DNA of 42,018 bases, from assembly GCF_004348685.1 (NCBI RefSeq), contig NZ_SMKO01000076.1:1-42018 (forward strand), given 5' to 3'. A program made the translations under genes and the position numbers. Positions 31,901 to 41,100 of this stretch are shown one piece after another. Source of the stretch: Nonomuraea deserti (GTDB taxonomy: Bacteria; Actinomycetota; Actinomycetes; Streptosporangiales; Streptosporangiaceae). Under the pieces are notes generated by a model. It had not been told where the DNA came from. It ran no database searches and saw only the letters and a program-made list of their open reading frames with translations. Within the stretch, counting starts at the first letter, position 1. The number at the start of each line of letters is the position of its first letter.

Positions 31901-34900
31901 GGGAGACCGAACCCCCCTCCATGCCCGGCCTCGGCATCGAGGTGATCGCGCCACCGCGCCGGTACGTCAAATGTGATCTCTTCATGGACGTGCGAGGGTC
32001 GCGGTCGGGACTGTCCGCCTCGCTCGAGTACAACTCCGACCTGTTCGACGAGCCCACCGTGCTCGGCTTCGTCGACGGATACCGGGCCGCCCTGTCCGCC
32101 GTGCTCGCTGATCCCGGCCGGCGCGTGGCCAGGACATCGCTGCTCACGGAGTCCGGAAGACCGGCCGTCCGTCGCGGCGAGCCCGCGCAGCCGGCCGGCG
32201 ATCTCTGCTTCGCCCAGCTGTTCGAGCGACGGGCCGCCGGATCCCCGGAATCGACCGCGGTCGTCAGCGGCGACCGCGCGGTGACGTACGGCGAGTTGAA
32301 CAGGCGGGCAAACCGGCTCGCGCACCATCTGATCGCCCTGGGCGTGGGGCCGGAGGACAGGGTCGGGGTGCTGCTCGGCCGGTCGATCGAGCAGGTCGTC
32401 GGCGTCCTCGCCGTGATGAAGGCCGGAGCCGCCTTCGTCCCGGCCGATCCGGACGGACCGGAGTCCCGGCTGGAGGAGATGCTGGCCGACGCGGGGGTCT
32501 CCGTCGTTCTCGCCGACCGTCCGGCAGCCGCCTCGGGCAGGACGGTCGTCCGGCCGTCCGACGCCGGCACGAACCACCCGTGCGAGGATCCGGCACCGAG
32601 ATCGTCGCCGTCGAACCTCTGCTACGTGCTGTACACCTCGGGATCGACGGGGAAACCGCGCGGCGTCATGGTGACACACGCCAACCTGACCGCCGCCTAC
32701 GCGGGCTGGGAGCGGGTGTACCGGTTGCGGGAGGACGTCCGGACCCATCTCCAGCTGGCCGACCCGACGTTCGACGTCTACGTGGGCGACCTCGCGCGCG
32801 CGTTGCTCTCGGGCGGCACGCTCGTGATCTGCCCCCGGGAAACCCTGCTACGGCCGGAGCGCTTGTACGCGTTGATGCGATCCCACCGGATCGACATCGC
32901 CGAGTTCGTCCCGGCCGTTCTCCGCGGCCTCGTCCGGCACGTCAGCGCAGCCGGAGCGCGGATGGACTTCATGAAGATCCTGGTCGTCGGCTCCGACGTG
33001 ATGAAGAGCGGGGAACTGGCCGAGGTGGCCGGGTCGGTCGGCACGGACACCCTGATCGTCAACTCCTATGGGCTCACGGAGGCGACGATCGACTCCACCT
33101 GGCACCGCCACGGCCCGGCGGACAGCGCGCCCGGCTCCCTGGTCGGTGTGCCGTTGGACGGCGTCGACGTGTTCGTCCTCGACGAGGACGGACGTCCCGT
33201 GCCGGTCGGGGCCGTCGGCACGCTGCACATCGGGGGCACCGGCGTCGCCCGTGGTTACCTGGGCGATCCGGCGGCCACCGCGGTCCGGTACAAGCCGAAT
33301 CCGTGGTCGGCGGCTCCCGGCGGCCGGATGTACGACACCGGGGACCTGGCCAGGTTGCGGCGGCACGGGACAGGCTTGACCGTTGAGCTGCTCGGGCGCG
33401 CCGACGACCAGGTGAAGATCCGCGGTAACCGGCTCGACACAGCCGAGGTCGAGGCCCGGTTGCGGGGCCTGAGCGGCGTACGCGACGCGGCGGTCACCGT
33501 CGCATCCGGCTCCTCCCGGTTGACCGCTCACGTCGTCCTGGCCGAGGACGGCGGCGAGGAGCAACGCCGCGACTGGTACCGGCGGCTCCGCGCGGCACTG
33601 CCGCTCTACATGCTGCCCGAGCGGTTCGTCGCGCTGCCGGCCCTGCCGCAGCTCGCCAGCGGCAAGGTCGACCGCAGGGCCCTGGCCTCGGCGCGCGGCA
33701 CGGAGTTCACGCTCCGCGGACGGGAGGTGGCCGCCCGCAACGAGGTCGAGCGGGTCCTGAGCGAAACCTGGTCGGAGGTCCTGGGAACCGCGGTCGCCAG
33801 CGTCCACGACGAGTTCTTCGCGCTGGGCGGCCATTCGTTGTCCGCGGTGCAGTTCCTGGCCACGGTGCACGAGACCTTCGGGGTCGAGATCGGGCTCGCG
33901 CGCTTCTTCGCCTGCCCGACGATCGCCGCCACCGCCGAAGAGATCGAACGACTGCGCGGCGAGAGCGTCGCGTCGGTCCCGCTGCGCGCGGTCGCGCGGT
34001 CGCCGGGAGCGGAACTGCCCCTTCTGGCCGCCCAGCGACAGTTCTGGGCCTCGGAGAACATGTGGCCGGGCACGCCGCTGTACTCGATCTGCTCCGTGGC
34101 CACCCTGCGTGGCCCGCTGGACCGCCGGGCACTCCGCGGCGCCCTGCAGGACCTGATCGACCGCCACGACGTGTTGCGCGGGGTCGTCGGCGTCCGCGCG
34201 GGCCGGCCGGCGATGCGCGTCCGCGAGCACGCGGAGCTGACCGTGCCCGAGATCGACCTCACGGGCCTGCCGGACGTGGCTCGCCCGCGAAAGGCCGCCG
34301 AACTGGCCCGGCAGCACGCGCACCGCGGGTTCGACCTGGGAAGCGGACCGCTTGTTCACGTCTCGCTCATCCGCCTGGCGCCCGCCGAGCACCAGTTGCT
34401 GATCAACGTCCACCACGTCGCCGCCGACTACTGGTCGCTGGACGTCCTGCTGCGGGAGTTCCGGCGGGCCTACGCCGCCAGGCTGCTCGGCCGCCGCGCC
34501 GAGCTGGAACCGGTACGCGCGCAGGCGGCGGACGCGGCGGAATGGCACGAGCGGTACCTGGCCGCCGGGCTCTCCGACACCCAGCTGACCTTCTGGAAGT
34601 CGACGCTGGAGGACATGCCGAAGGGTGGCGGGCTCCCGGCGGACTTCACCGTGACCGACGAATGGTCGGTCGACGCCGGCCACGAGCGGTTCACCATCGA
34701 CCCGCAGCTGACCGGCCGCATCGACGAACTCGCCAAGGAGCTGGGCGTCACCCGGTTCGTGGTCCTGCTGGCCGCCCTGTACGTGGTGCTGCTCGAAGCC
34801 GGGGGAGAACCCGACCTGGTGGTCGGCTCGCCGGTGACCTACCGGCCCAGACCCGAGATGCAGAGCATGGTCGGGCCGCTGATCAACACGTTGGCACTGC

Positions 34901-35397
34901 GTACGGACCTCGGCGGCGATCCTTCGCTCCAAGAGGTGGTCGACCGCGTCCAGACCACGTGCCTGGCGGCATACGCGAACCAGGACGTCCCCTTCGACCA
35001 GGTCGCCGCGGTGGTCGACGGGAGCAGAACCGGTGACCGGCGACCGCTGTTCTCCGTGATGTTCCAGTACCTGGCCGACCCGGTGAGCGAGTTCGACATG
35101 GCCGGCGTCGAGGTCTCCTTCAAGGAGGTCAAGACGGACTACGTCCAGTTCGACCTGCTGTTCGAGATGGCGGGCGGCGCGGGCGGGATCGAGTGCGGCA
35201 CACGGTACCGCGCCGCGATGTATCGGCCCTCGACCATCAGGCGGGCGCATCTGGCGTGGCGAACGGTGCTGACCGAGCTCACCCAGAACCGCGACGCGCG
35301 GATGTCCGCGGTCGTCGCGCGGCTTGCCGGCCTCACCGAGGCCCCGCAAGCGCGACCGAGTACGCGAACCGACCACGCGCAAGGAGCGTCGAGATGA
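25921..35397 (+). CDS. Hybrid PKS-NRPS: ACP-KS-AT-ACP-aminotransferase-C-A(Orn)-T-C
   Basis: A 3158-residue megasynthase. The domains are: ACP1 (Ser54); KS from about 109 (DTACSSS Cys266, EAHGTGT, KTNIGHAEAAAG); AT (GHSIG Ser715; HAFH at 812-815, the malonyl-CoA signature); ACP2 (Ser1023); a PLP aminotransferase of the glutamate-semialdehyde type (about 1200-1620; GSEA, DEVITGF, Lys1441 in YGKVVGGG); condensation 1 (HHSVVDG, 1773); adenylation (about 2100-2590, pocket D-V-G-E-V-G-S-I-D, one residue from the ornithine code); carrier (Ser2639); and C-terminal condensation 2 (HHVAADY, 2831). There is no ketoreductase, so the beta-keto product is aminated, as in iturin- and puwainaphycin-type synthases. 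The GTG at 25921 has GAGGGG directly upstream and lies inside the exporter gene's 3' end. Confidence 0.96.
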   Translation: MIPIVQLPDDRPGDVAGPTAREIEAWLVERLSRHLPAGEEVRLNDAFADLGLSSRDAVVVAGDLQAWLGRDVTPSLLFDHPTVAALSRHLGGRPAPPARRQAPGPEDTPIAVIGMGCRFPGARGPEAFWSVLQSGADAVTTRRHDPIPGEAAPGPRGRVPDVDRFDADFFGISAGEAAHMDPQQRLLLETAWETLENAAIVPSRVRGSTTGVFVGVSDVDYHRLGTATPAGSDAYSGTGQAASIAANRISYVFDLRGPSVTVDTACSSSLVAVHQACQALRAGEATMALAGGVNVILTGHVTEILDGAGMLSPGGRCRTFDANADGYVRAEGCGLVALKPLSAALADGDRVLAVLLGSAVNQDGHSNGLTAPNGLAQEAVLRAAYESAGVRPGMVGYVEAHGTGTPLGDPIEVRALSSVLGEGREAADPCRIGSVKTNIGHAEAAAGIAGLIKVVLMLEHDRIAPHLNLSTLNPRLALPDWLHVPTTAQEWPASSRPRVAGVSSFGFGGTNAHVVVADAAATRDGHASRPEPSHAHHLMVLSARDEADLAALAGRYADHIDRRPGIRVDDLCFTANTGREGFPRRAVLQAGDASHLGAQARRLSEGDVPPGTTLATTGEPGPLAFAFSGQGTQYSGMGHALYAQEPVYRRALDECAAISASRLPRPLLDVMFGDPAEGTIHQTLYAQPAIFATGYALARLWQSWGIEPDVVTGHSIGQIVAACVAGVLDLPDALSLVLRRAELMQARPPGAMLVALAPEDAVRAAVDGSEVDIAAVNSPTNTVVSGSRRAVDVVAARLSGLGIRTRPLTVSHAFHSRWMREVAGPLGETSAGIVHHRGRIPLVADLDGRVFEHDSWPDARYWQRHVHAPVRFSSVADRLAAMGVRHVLEIGARAALVAVLAEQLPEADVVPSWRRDQPEQEGLLDALTGLALAGHPVDWAGFHRHRSGAPISLPTYPFRRTRHWLPLPAAALSPQAAPERVSSVPAPASSVLDQVRALVAEMLDTTSGEIDPDRAFLELGADSILLIRALQAVRSRFDVELPISQLYENTNTPRLLADHIVRTAPPAPQPPGPDDPAGAVAGPGPAAGANATLTELLRVHQGVMNRVLDLLGSDAVSDGGGEPLHYAGTGSSAAPGTPAPLAATASPTPDAAPAEPPTRLTPEQRRHVEDLVARHARRTARSREHAVRERRTHADIRHAMSVPESLRQSRYPLVVSRSAGSRVQDVDGNEYVDLTMGFGVNFFGHGEEFIATAIKQRLAEGMQLGPQPSDAAELTELVCDMTGSERAVLCNTGSEAVMVALRLARAVTGRSRIALFAGSYHGSADPILVEGGAGGIGATTTVTRGVLDAVSDATLVLPYGTPAALDELRRHRHELAAVLVEPVQSRRPDLVPTGFLSEVRELLTESGTPLLLDEVITGFRMHPGGAQALLGVRADMAIYGKVVGGGLPIGVVAGDARYLDAVDGGRWNFDGPGHRPAERAFFSGTFCKHPLSLAAGLAVLKRMRAEGPALQQRLNDRTAALLDRLNAVFTAARVPIKAVGFGSLFRFRVEGEPPSWSETTEVFHLHLVENGIYVWEGRNCFLSTAHSDADLDRIVEAAERAVHAMRSGGFWADSPDPEAAAYPLSEVQREVWFLDRLGDEHSLAYTEIVTVRLRGELQQPALVESLREIVARHEGLRSVLRPDGSGQVPLPADRFSVDVVDLAEPDGGAGDRAGPDGSAGGRAGPDGASGADALAGWLEGEAERPFDLTRGPLLRLSLVRTAAEEHHLVLSAHHSVVDGWSFDIVLSELAQLYSAKVGGRSAVLPPAPRYRDHVKALAAAAGDRARRAGDEQYWADQFEDGIPVVRLPCDRPAPGTPTHRGASVAFTLSAHEERMVRDAAVRYGTTPFVLLLSAFALSLHRLDRTADIAIGVPVALRSHPGGDRVVGNCVNVVPIRSRTTSRSTVADLLQDVHRTLLRAHDHASFPLSALSGRPGFEGYAGRGQLLNVLFNLDRETEPPSMPGLGIEVIAPPRRYVKCDLFMDVRGSRSGLSASLEYNSDLFDEPTVLGFVDGYRAALSAVLADPGRRVARTSLLTESGRPAVRRGEPAQPAGDLCFAQLFERRAAGSPESTAVVSGDRAVTYGELNRRANRLAHHLIALGVGPEDRVGVLLGRSIEQVVGVLAVMKAGAAFVPADPDGPESRLEEMLADAGVSVVLADRPAAASGRTVVRPSDAGTNHPCEDPAPRSSPSNLCYVLYTSGSTGKPRGVMVTHANLTAAYAGWERVYRLREDVRTHLQLADPTFDVYVGDLARALLSGGTLVICPRETLLRPERLYALMRSHRIDIAEFVPAVLRGLVRHVSAAGARMDFMKILVVGSDVMKSGELAEVAGSVGTDTLIVNSYGLTEATIDSTWHRHGPADSAPGSLVGVPLDGVDVFVLDEDGRPVPVGAVGTLHIGGTGVARGYLGDPAATAVRYKPNPWSAAPGGRMYDTGDLARLRRHGTGLTVELLGRADDQVKIRGNRLDTAEVEARLRGLSGVRDAAVTVASGSSRLTAHVVLAEDGGEEQRRDWYRRLRAALPLYMLPERFVALPALPQLASGKVDRRALASARGTEFTLRGREVAARNEVERVLSETWSEVLGTAVASVHDEFFALGGHSLSAVQFLATVHETFGVEIGLARFFACPTIAATAEEIERLRGESVASVPLRAVARSPGAELPLLAAQRQFWASENMWPGTPLYSICSVATLRGPLDRRALRGALQDLIDRHDVLRGVVGVRAGRPAMRVREHAELTVPEIDLTGLPDVARPRKAAELARQHAHRGFDLGSGPLVHVSLIRLAPAEHQLLINVHHVAADYWSLDVLLREFRRAYAARLLGRRAELEPVRAQAADAAEWHERYLAAGLSDTQLTFWKSTLEDMPKGGGLPADFTVTDEWSVDAGHERFTIDPQLTGRIDELAKELGVTRFVVLLAALYVVLLEAGGEPDLVVGSPVTYRPRPEMQSMVGPLINTLALRTDLGGDPSLQEVVDRVQTTCLAAYANQDVPFDQVAAVVDGSRTGDRRPLFSVMFQYLADPVSEFDMAGVEVSFKEVKTDYVQFDLLFEMAGGAGGIECGTRYRAAMYRPSTIRRAHLAWRTVLTELTQNRDARMSAVVARLAGLTEAPQARPSTRTDHAQGASR
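31030..31107 (+). repeat. Tandem 30-bp repeat inside condensation domain 1
   Basis: The segment consists of about 2.6 in-frame copies of a 30-bp unit, at 31030, 31060 and 31090, encoding EPDGGAGDRA, GPDGSAGGRA and GPDGASGAD at residues 1704 onward. It lies between the N-terminal strands and the HHSVVDG motif, in a surface loop of the condensation domain. Slippage-type expansion is the likely origin. Confidence 0.75.
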
Positions 35398-37133
35398 CGG
35401 CGGACGAGCCCTACGAGGATCTGACCCGACTGATCCAACACCGAGCGGAGAGCATCCCGGACCGGGTCGTCTTCCGCTTCCTGGACCGTGCCGGGACCGA
35501 GAACGACGTGATGACCTACGCCCGGCTCGCGACGCGCAGCAGCGAGGTGGCCGCCGCCCTGACCGAGGTGGCCGAGCCGGGTGACCGGGTGATGATCGTG
35601 CATGACAACGGTCCGGAGTTCTTCGCCGCGCTCTTCGGGTGCCTCTGGGCAGGGATGACAGGGGTCCCGGCACCGTACAGGTCCATGGCCGGCCGAGGCG
35701 GCGGCCGGCAGTTCGAGCGGCTCGCCACGATCCTGCGGAGCGCCGAGCCGGCGGCCACCCTCACGGACGCGAGCGTGGCCGCGGACCTGACCGAAGCCGG
35801 GCACCTCCCGTTCGGCAGGTGTCTCCAGACCTCCGCGCTCACGGGCGGGACGGTCCCGCCGGTGGCCGCCGATCCGGAGCGGGTGGCGATCCTTCAGTAC
35901 ACATCGGGTTCGACCAGCGCGCCGAAGGGCGCCATGATCAGCAACCGGAACTTCGTGCACAACCTCGGCGAGTCCTCGCGGCTGCTGGGTCGCGCCGATC
36001 CCGGCCACCGGGAGCCCACCATCGCCAGCTGGTTGCCGCTGTTCCACGACATGGGGCTCGCGATGGGCCTGCTGGCGCTGTACAACGCCGGCAGCTGTGT
36101 CCTGATGTCCCCGATGGCCTTCCTCATGCGACCGGTCGCCTGGCTGGAGGCGATCAGCCGGTACGGCGCGGTGATGACCGCCGCGCCGAACTTCGCCTAC
36201 GACCTCTGCACCGAGCGGGTCACGCCGGACCAGCGCGCTGATCTGGATCTGAGCAGCATGCGCGTCGCACTCAACGGTGCGGAACCGGTCAGGGCGACAA
36301 CGCTGCGACGGTTCAACGATGCCTTCGGCCCCAGCGGATTCCTCCCGTCGGCGATGACGCCGTGTTACGGCCTGGCGGAGGCGACCGTGTTCGTCAGCGG
36401 GCTGCGGGAGCGGCTGCGGCAGCCGATCGTGCTGAGGGTGGATCGCAAGGCGTTGTCCGAGGGCGCCGTCCGCATGGCGGCCGCGGGGCCCACGACCGGG
36501 GAGATCGTCGGGTGCGGAGCCCCCGCGGAAGACCTCGACGTCCGCATCGTCGACCCGGACACCGGGATCCAGCAGGGCGAGGACGCGGTCGGCGAGATCT
36601 GGGTGTCGGGCGGCAGCGTGTCGTCGGGCTACTGGGGACTGCCCGAGGAGAGCGCGGAGACCTTCGGCAACGTCACGGTCGGCTCCGGTGCGCGGTATCT
36701 GCGCACCGGCGATCTGGGTTTCCTGCGCGACGGGATGTTGTTCGTCTCGGGACGGATCAAGGACATCATCGTCGTCGACGGCCGCAACCATTACCCGCAG
36801 GACATCGAGCTGACGGTGTCCCGCTGCCATCCCGCGGTCGCGGCCCACCGGTGCGTGGCCTTCGGCCACGTCGACGCCGATGACGTCGAACGGCTGGTCG
36901 TGGTCATCGAGATCGCCGGAGGCGTCGCCCGGGGCGCGAACGCCGACGTGTCCGAGATCGTCAAGGCCGTGCGGCGCGAGGTCTCCGCCGGACACGACCT
37001 CGCCGTTTCCGACGTCCTGCTGGTCAAGCCCGGCCGCCTGCCCAAGACGACCAGCGGCAAGATAAGGCGCGCGCGGTGCCGCGAGCTCTTCTCGACAGGC
37101 GCGTTCACAGAGGCGCCGACGATCCACGAGTGA
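35394..37133 (+). CDS. Fatty-acyl-AMP ligase (FAAL-like)
   Basis: A 579-residue ANL-superfamily ligase of the FAAL type. It contains LQYTSGSTSAPKGAMISNRN, SWLPLFHDMGLAMGLL and CYGLAEATVFVSG, the usual FAAL core, and lacks NRPS pocket and carrier motifs. C-terminal motifs are YLRTGDLGFLRDGMLFVSGR, KDIIVVDGRNHYPQDIE and the catalytic lysine region TTSGKIRRARC. FAALs activate fatty acids as acyl-AMP and transfer them to an ACP; ACP1 of the preceding synthase is the natural acceptor. AAGGAG lies 7 nt before the ATG, which overlaps the synthase stop (ATGA). The acyl chain length cannot be read from sequence. Confidence 0.93.
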   Translation: MTADEPYEDLTRLIQHRAESIPDRVVFRFLDRAGTENDVMTYARLATRSSEVAAALTEVAEPGDRVMIVHDNGPEFFAALFGCLWAGMTGVPAPYRSMAGRGGGRQFERLATILRSAEPAATLTDASVAADLTEAGHLPFGRCLQTSALTGGTVPPVAADPERVAILQYTSGSTSAPKGAMISNRNFVHNLGESSRLLGRADPGHREPTIASWLPLFHDMGLAMGLLALYNAGSCVLMSPMAFLMRPVAWLEAISRYGAVMTAAPNFAYDLCTERVTPDQRADLDLSSMRVALNGAEPVRATTLRRFNDAFGPSGFLPSAMTPCYGLAEATVFVSGLRERLRQPIVLRVDRKALSEGAVRMAAAGPTTGEIVGCGAPAEDLDVRIVDPDTGIQQGEDAVGEIWVSGGSVSSGYWGLPEESAETFGNVTVGSGARYLRTGDLGFLRDGMLFVSGRIKDIIVVDGRNHYPQDIELTVSRCHPAVAAHRCVAFGHVDADDVERLVVVIEIAGGVARGANADVSEIVKAVRREVSAGHDLAVSDVLLVKPGRLPKTTSGKIRRARCRELFSTGAFTEAPTIHE

Positions 37134-37150
37134 CCGCAGGGAGATGCGAC

Positions 37151-38140
37151 ATGAAGAACGACGAGCACCGGCCCGGTGACACGGTGTCGACGGTCCTCGG
37201 CCTCGGCGACACCACGGTGGCGGTCCTGAACGCCCCGGAGCCCGGCCATGACCTCGCGGCCTGGGCACGGGCGAACCAGCCGGCGGTGATGGACAAGCTC
37301 GAACGTCATGGCGGGGTCCTCTTCCGGGGCTTCGAGATGGCGGGTCCCGAGCAGTTCGAGCAGGCGGCACTCGTCTTCGCGGACGACCTGTCCGGCGAGG
37401 AGGGCGAGCATCCGCGGGCGTCCGCCGGCGGGAAGGTGTACTCGCCCGTCTTCTACCCACCCACCGAGCGCCTGCTGTGGCACAACGAGCAGGCTTTCGA
37501 CCAGCACGGGCCGTCCCTGATCTGGTTCGGCTGCCTGCGCCCCGCCGACACCGGTGGCGAGTCGCTCGTCGCGGACAGCAGGGCCGTCTATCGCAGGCTG
37601 GACCCGCACCTGCGCAAACCGTTCGAGGAGCACGGGATCAGGTACGTCCGGAACTACGGGAACGGACTGGGCAGGCACTGGCGTGACGTGTTCCGCTCCA
37701 CCGACAGGGACGTCGTCGGCACGCATTGCCGGGCCGCCGGCTACGACTTCGAGTGGCACGGCGAGCGGCTTCGCACCACGTGCGTGCGCCCGGCCGTGAT
37801 CCCGCTGAAGTCGGGTGAATTCTCGTGGTTCAACCAGGCCCAGCACTTCCACACGGCGTGTCTCGACCCGGAGATCCGGTCGGCCCTCCTGGCGATTTTC
37901 GACGAGGACGAGCTGCCCCGTTCCTGCACCTACGGCGACGGCAGCCGCATCCCTGACGACGTGATGATGGAGATCCTCGCGGTCTATGAAGAGCTGGAGC
38001 TCAGCGTGCCGCTCCAGACCGCCGAGGTGCTGATGCTGAACAACCTCACGATGGCGCACGGACGCGGTCGGTTCGCCGGGGAGCGGCGGCTGCTCGTGGC
38101 CATGGGGGGCATGGCCGACTTCCGCAACGGCCCTTTCTGA
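37151..38140 (+). CDS. TauD/SyrP-like Fe(II)/2-oxoglutarate dioxygenase 2
   Basis: A 329-residue TauD-superfamily enzyme, a distant paralogue of the one at 14228. The triad is His111-x-Glu113 (WHNEQAF) and His303 (MAHGRGRFAGERR), with Arg312 the probable 2-oxoglutarate ligand. Other family blocks are GGVLFRGFE, RPADTGGESLVADSRAVY and RNYGNGLG. It is likely to hydroxylate an amino acid, free or carrier-bound. It starts 17 nt after the AMP-ligase stop, with GGGAG upstream, and is followed by the Asn-specific A-T-TE protein, which makes beta-hydroxylation of that Asn the simplest guess. The ornithine residue or the acyl chain are alternatives. Confidence 0.88.
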   Translation: MKNDEHRPGDTVSTVLGLGDTTVAVLNAPEPGHDLAAWARANQPAVMDKLERHGGVLFRGFEMAGPEQFEQAALVFADDLSGEEGEHPRASAGGKVYSPVFYPPTERLLWHNEQAFDQHGPSLIWFGCLRPADTGGESLVADSRAVYRRLDPHLRKPFEEHGIRYVRNYGNGLGRHWRDVFRSTDRDVVGTHCRAAGYDFEWHGERLRTTCVRPAVIPLKSGEFSWFNQAQHFHTACLDPEIRSALLAIFDEDELPRSCTYGDGSRIPDDVMMEILAVYEELELSVPLQTAEVLMLNNLTMAHGRGRFAGERRLLVAMGGMADFRNGPF

Positions 38141-38172
38141 CCGGGGTGCTCGACTACTGAGGGGACACGACA

Positions 38173-41100
38173 TTGTCCATGGACAACGCAACCGGCTCCC
38201 GCGTAGCGGCGGCACAGGCAACGGCTTCGTGGCCGCCCTGCCCGGACGGGCCGGCGGGCACCGGACGGATGCCCGTGGAGCTCGGCGGAGAGACCGCTGA
38301 TGCGCTGCTGGCCTGCGCACAGCGCCTTCACGTATCACCGTACTCCGTCGTCGCGGCCGCGTACCTGCTGATGGTGGGCAGGTCCACCGGGACCCGCACA
38401 CCGGAGATCGGCCTGCGGCTGGCCGGCGGCAACCGTAGGGTGGCCGTCCGCGTCGAGCTCGCCGGGAGCCTGTCGTTCGATCAGGTCGCCGGCGAGGCCG
38501 AGGGCTCGATCAAGGAGCTCACCGAGGGAGGCGTTGCGGCGGTGCCCGCGATGGAGCTGACGGACACGCCCGCCGGTTCGGTCGCGCTGACCCTCACCGT
38601 CGCCGTCCCTCTGACGGAGGAGTGGGACGAGGACGGTGGCCGCGTCGACGCCACGCTGGAGTACGACACGGCCCGCCTGCACGCAGGCTATGCCCGGCTG
38701 CTGGCGGAGCGGCTCGTGACCATCCTCCGGCAGGCCCCACGGGCCGACACCCTCGACGACATCGACCTGCTCGGTGATCGCGAACGCGCCGCACTGGTGG
38801 ACACGTTCAACCGGACCGCCGTCCCCTTCACCGGCCTCGCCGACCCCGTCCACGTGATCATCGCGGCGCGGGCGCGGCGGTACGCGGAACGGGTCGCGGT
38901 CGCGGACGGGAGCCGTACGCTGACGTACCGGGAGCTCGACGAGCTGGCGGGCCGGCTGGCGGCGCGGCTGGCCGCTGCGGGCGCGGGCCCGGAGAGCAGA
39001 ATCGGCGTCCGGATGGAGCACGGTGTCGCTCTCGTGGTGGCCCTGCTGGCCGTGCTGAAGGCCGGCGCGGCATATGTGCCCCTCGATCCGCGCTGGCCGG
39101 AGCTGAGGGCCTCGCAGCTGGTCACCGAGGCGGGCTGTGACCTCGTTCTCGGCCCGGCCGGAGGCGCCGGATCAGGCCTTCCCCATGTCGGCGTGGATCT
39201 CGACGGCCTGGCGGCGGGCCCGTCCCGCAGCGTGGAGCGCGCGGTCTCGCCGGCGCATCTGGCGTATGTGATGTACACGTCCGGTTCCACAGGCCGGCCG
39301 AAGGGCGTGATGATCTCGCATGGGGCGCTGGCCAACTACGTGCTGTGGAGCGCCAGCAGGTACATGCGCCATCCTGCGGACGAGCCGGCCGCGCCGGGTG
39401 GGTCGGTCGTGCACTCGTCGATCGCGTTCGACCTGACCGTCACCAGCCTGCTGACCCCGCTCGTCGCGGGACACGCGGTCCGCCTGGTCGACCACGCGGA
39501 CCCCCGTGCCCTGCCGCGCGCGCTGAACGCGCATCCCGATCTTGAACTGATCAAGCTCACCCCGTCGCACTTGCGCATCCTCAACCGGGAGCCGCTGGCG
39601 GTGCCGGCGGGCCCACGGACCTTCGTGGTCGGGGGAGAGGCCCTGACCTCGGACCTGATCGCACCGTTGAGCACGGCCAGGGTGTTCAACGAGTACGGCC
39701 CGACGGAGACGGTGGTCGGGTGCTGCGTGCACGAAGCCTCCGCGCGGGAGCCGGGCGCGGTGCCGATCGGGCGTCCGATCGCCAACACCCGTGTCTACGT
39801 GCTGGACGGGAGGATGCGTCCCTGCGGCGTCGGGATCCCGGGCGAGCTCCATGTCGCCGGTGCGGGTCTCGCGCGCGGATACGCCGCCGCCCCTGCCGAG
39901 ACCGCCGTCCGGTTCGTTCCCGATCCCTTCTCGCCGGAGCCGGGCGCCCGGATGTACCGCACCGGGGATCTGGCCTGCCACGTGCCCGGCGGCGGGCTGA
40001 GGTTCCTCGGCAGGATCGATGACCAAGTGAAGGTACGCGGTACCCGGGTCGATCCCGAGGAGATCCGGCATGTCGTGCTCGACCATCCGTCCGTGCGGGA
40101 TGCGGTCGTCGTTCCGCTGCCCTCGGAGGAGGACGTCCGTGTCGTCGTCTTCGCCATTCCCGGCTCCGGCGCGGCGGCCGAGCCCTCGGCGGCCGACGTC
40201 CTGTCGTTCGTGGCGCGCCGTCTCCCGGAAGCCATGGTTCCTGAGGCCGTGACCTGGGTCGCGGAATTCCCGTTGACGGCCAACGGCAAGATCGACACGC
40301 GGGCGCTGGGGGAGCCGGCACCCGAGACGGTCCTGAGCAACCGCCCGGCCGATGGCGAACCGGCGGATCGCGCCGAAAGCCGGATGATGGAGATCTTCGA
40401 GCAGTTGCTCCAACGGACCGGTTTCGGAACTCACGCCGACTTCTTCGACCTCGGCGGCCATTCGATGCTGGCGGTGCGGCTGATGGCGAGGATCCACAAG
40501 GAATTCGGGGTGTCACTGCCGCTGGGAATCCTGTTCGACGACGACGCCCGCGCGTCCACCGTCGCGCGGCTGGCCGCCGCAGTCCGAGGTGGCGCGGAGC
40601 GGCGCGAGGACGACCTCGTCCGCCTGCGTTCAGGCTCGGGAAGGACCCCTCTGTATCTCGTTCACCCAGCCGGGGGTGAGGTGTCGCACTACCGGGCGCT
40701 GGCGGCGGAGCTCGCCGAAGGCCGTGCCGTCCACGCCTTCCAAGCACCGGCGCTGGACCTCCTGCCCGAGCAGACCGTGCCCGCCCTGGCCGAGGAGTAC
40801 TACCGGCACCTGCCCGAGGGGAGCCCCAGCATCGTCGGCGGGTGGTCGTTCGGCGGCGCGGTCGCGTACGAACTCGCAGGTCTGCTGCTCGAGCACGGCC
40901 GTCACGTGGATCGCGTGGTCGTGCTGGACGGACACCTGCGCGTCCCCGAAGTTCCGGAGAACGACTCCCTGGGCCAGTTCGCGGACGAGATCCGCCGGAT
41001 GTTCGACATTCCCGACCGGCTCGACCTCGCGGATCTGGCCGGGGTGACGATGGAGCAGGGCGTCGAACGGGTCTTCGCCGCGGCACGTGCCTCAGGCCGG

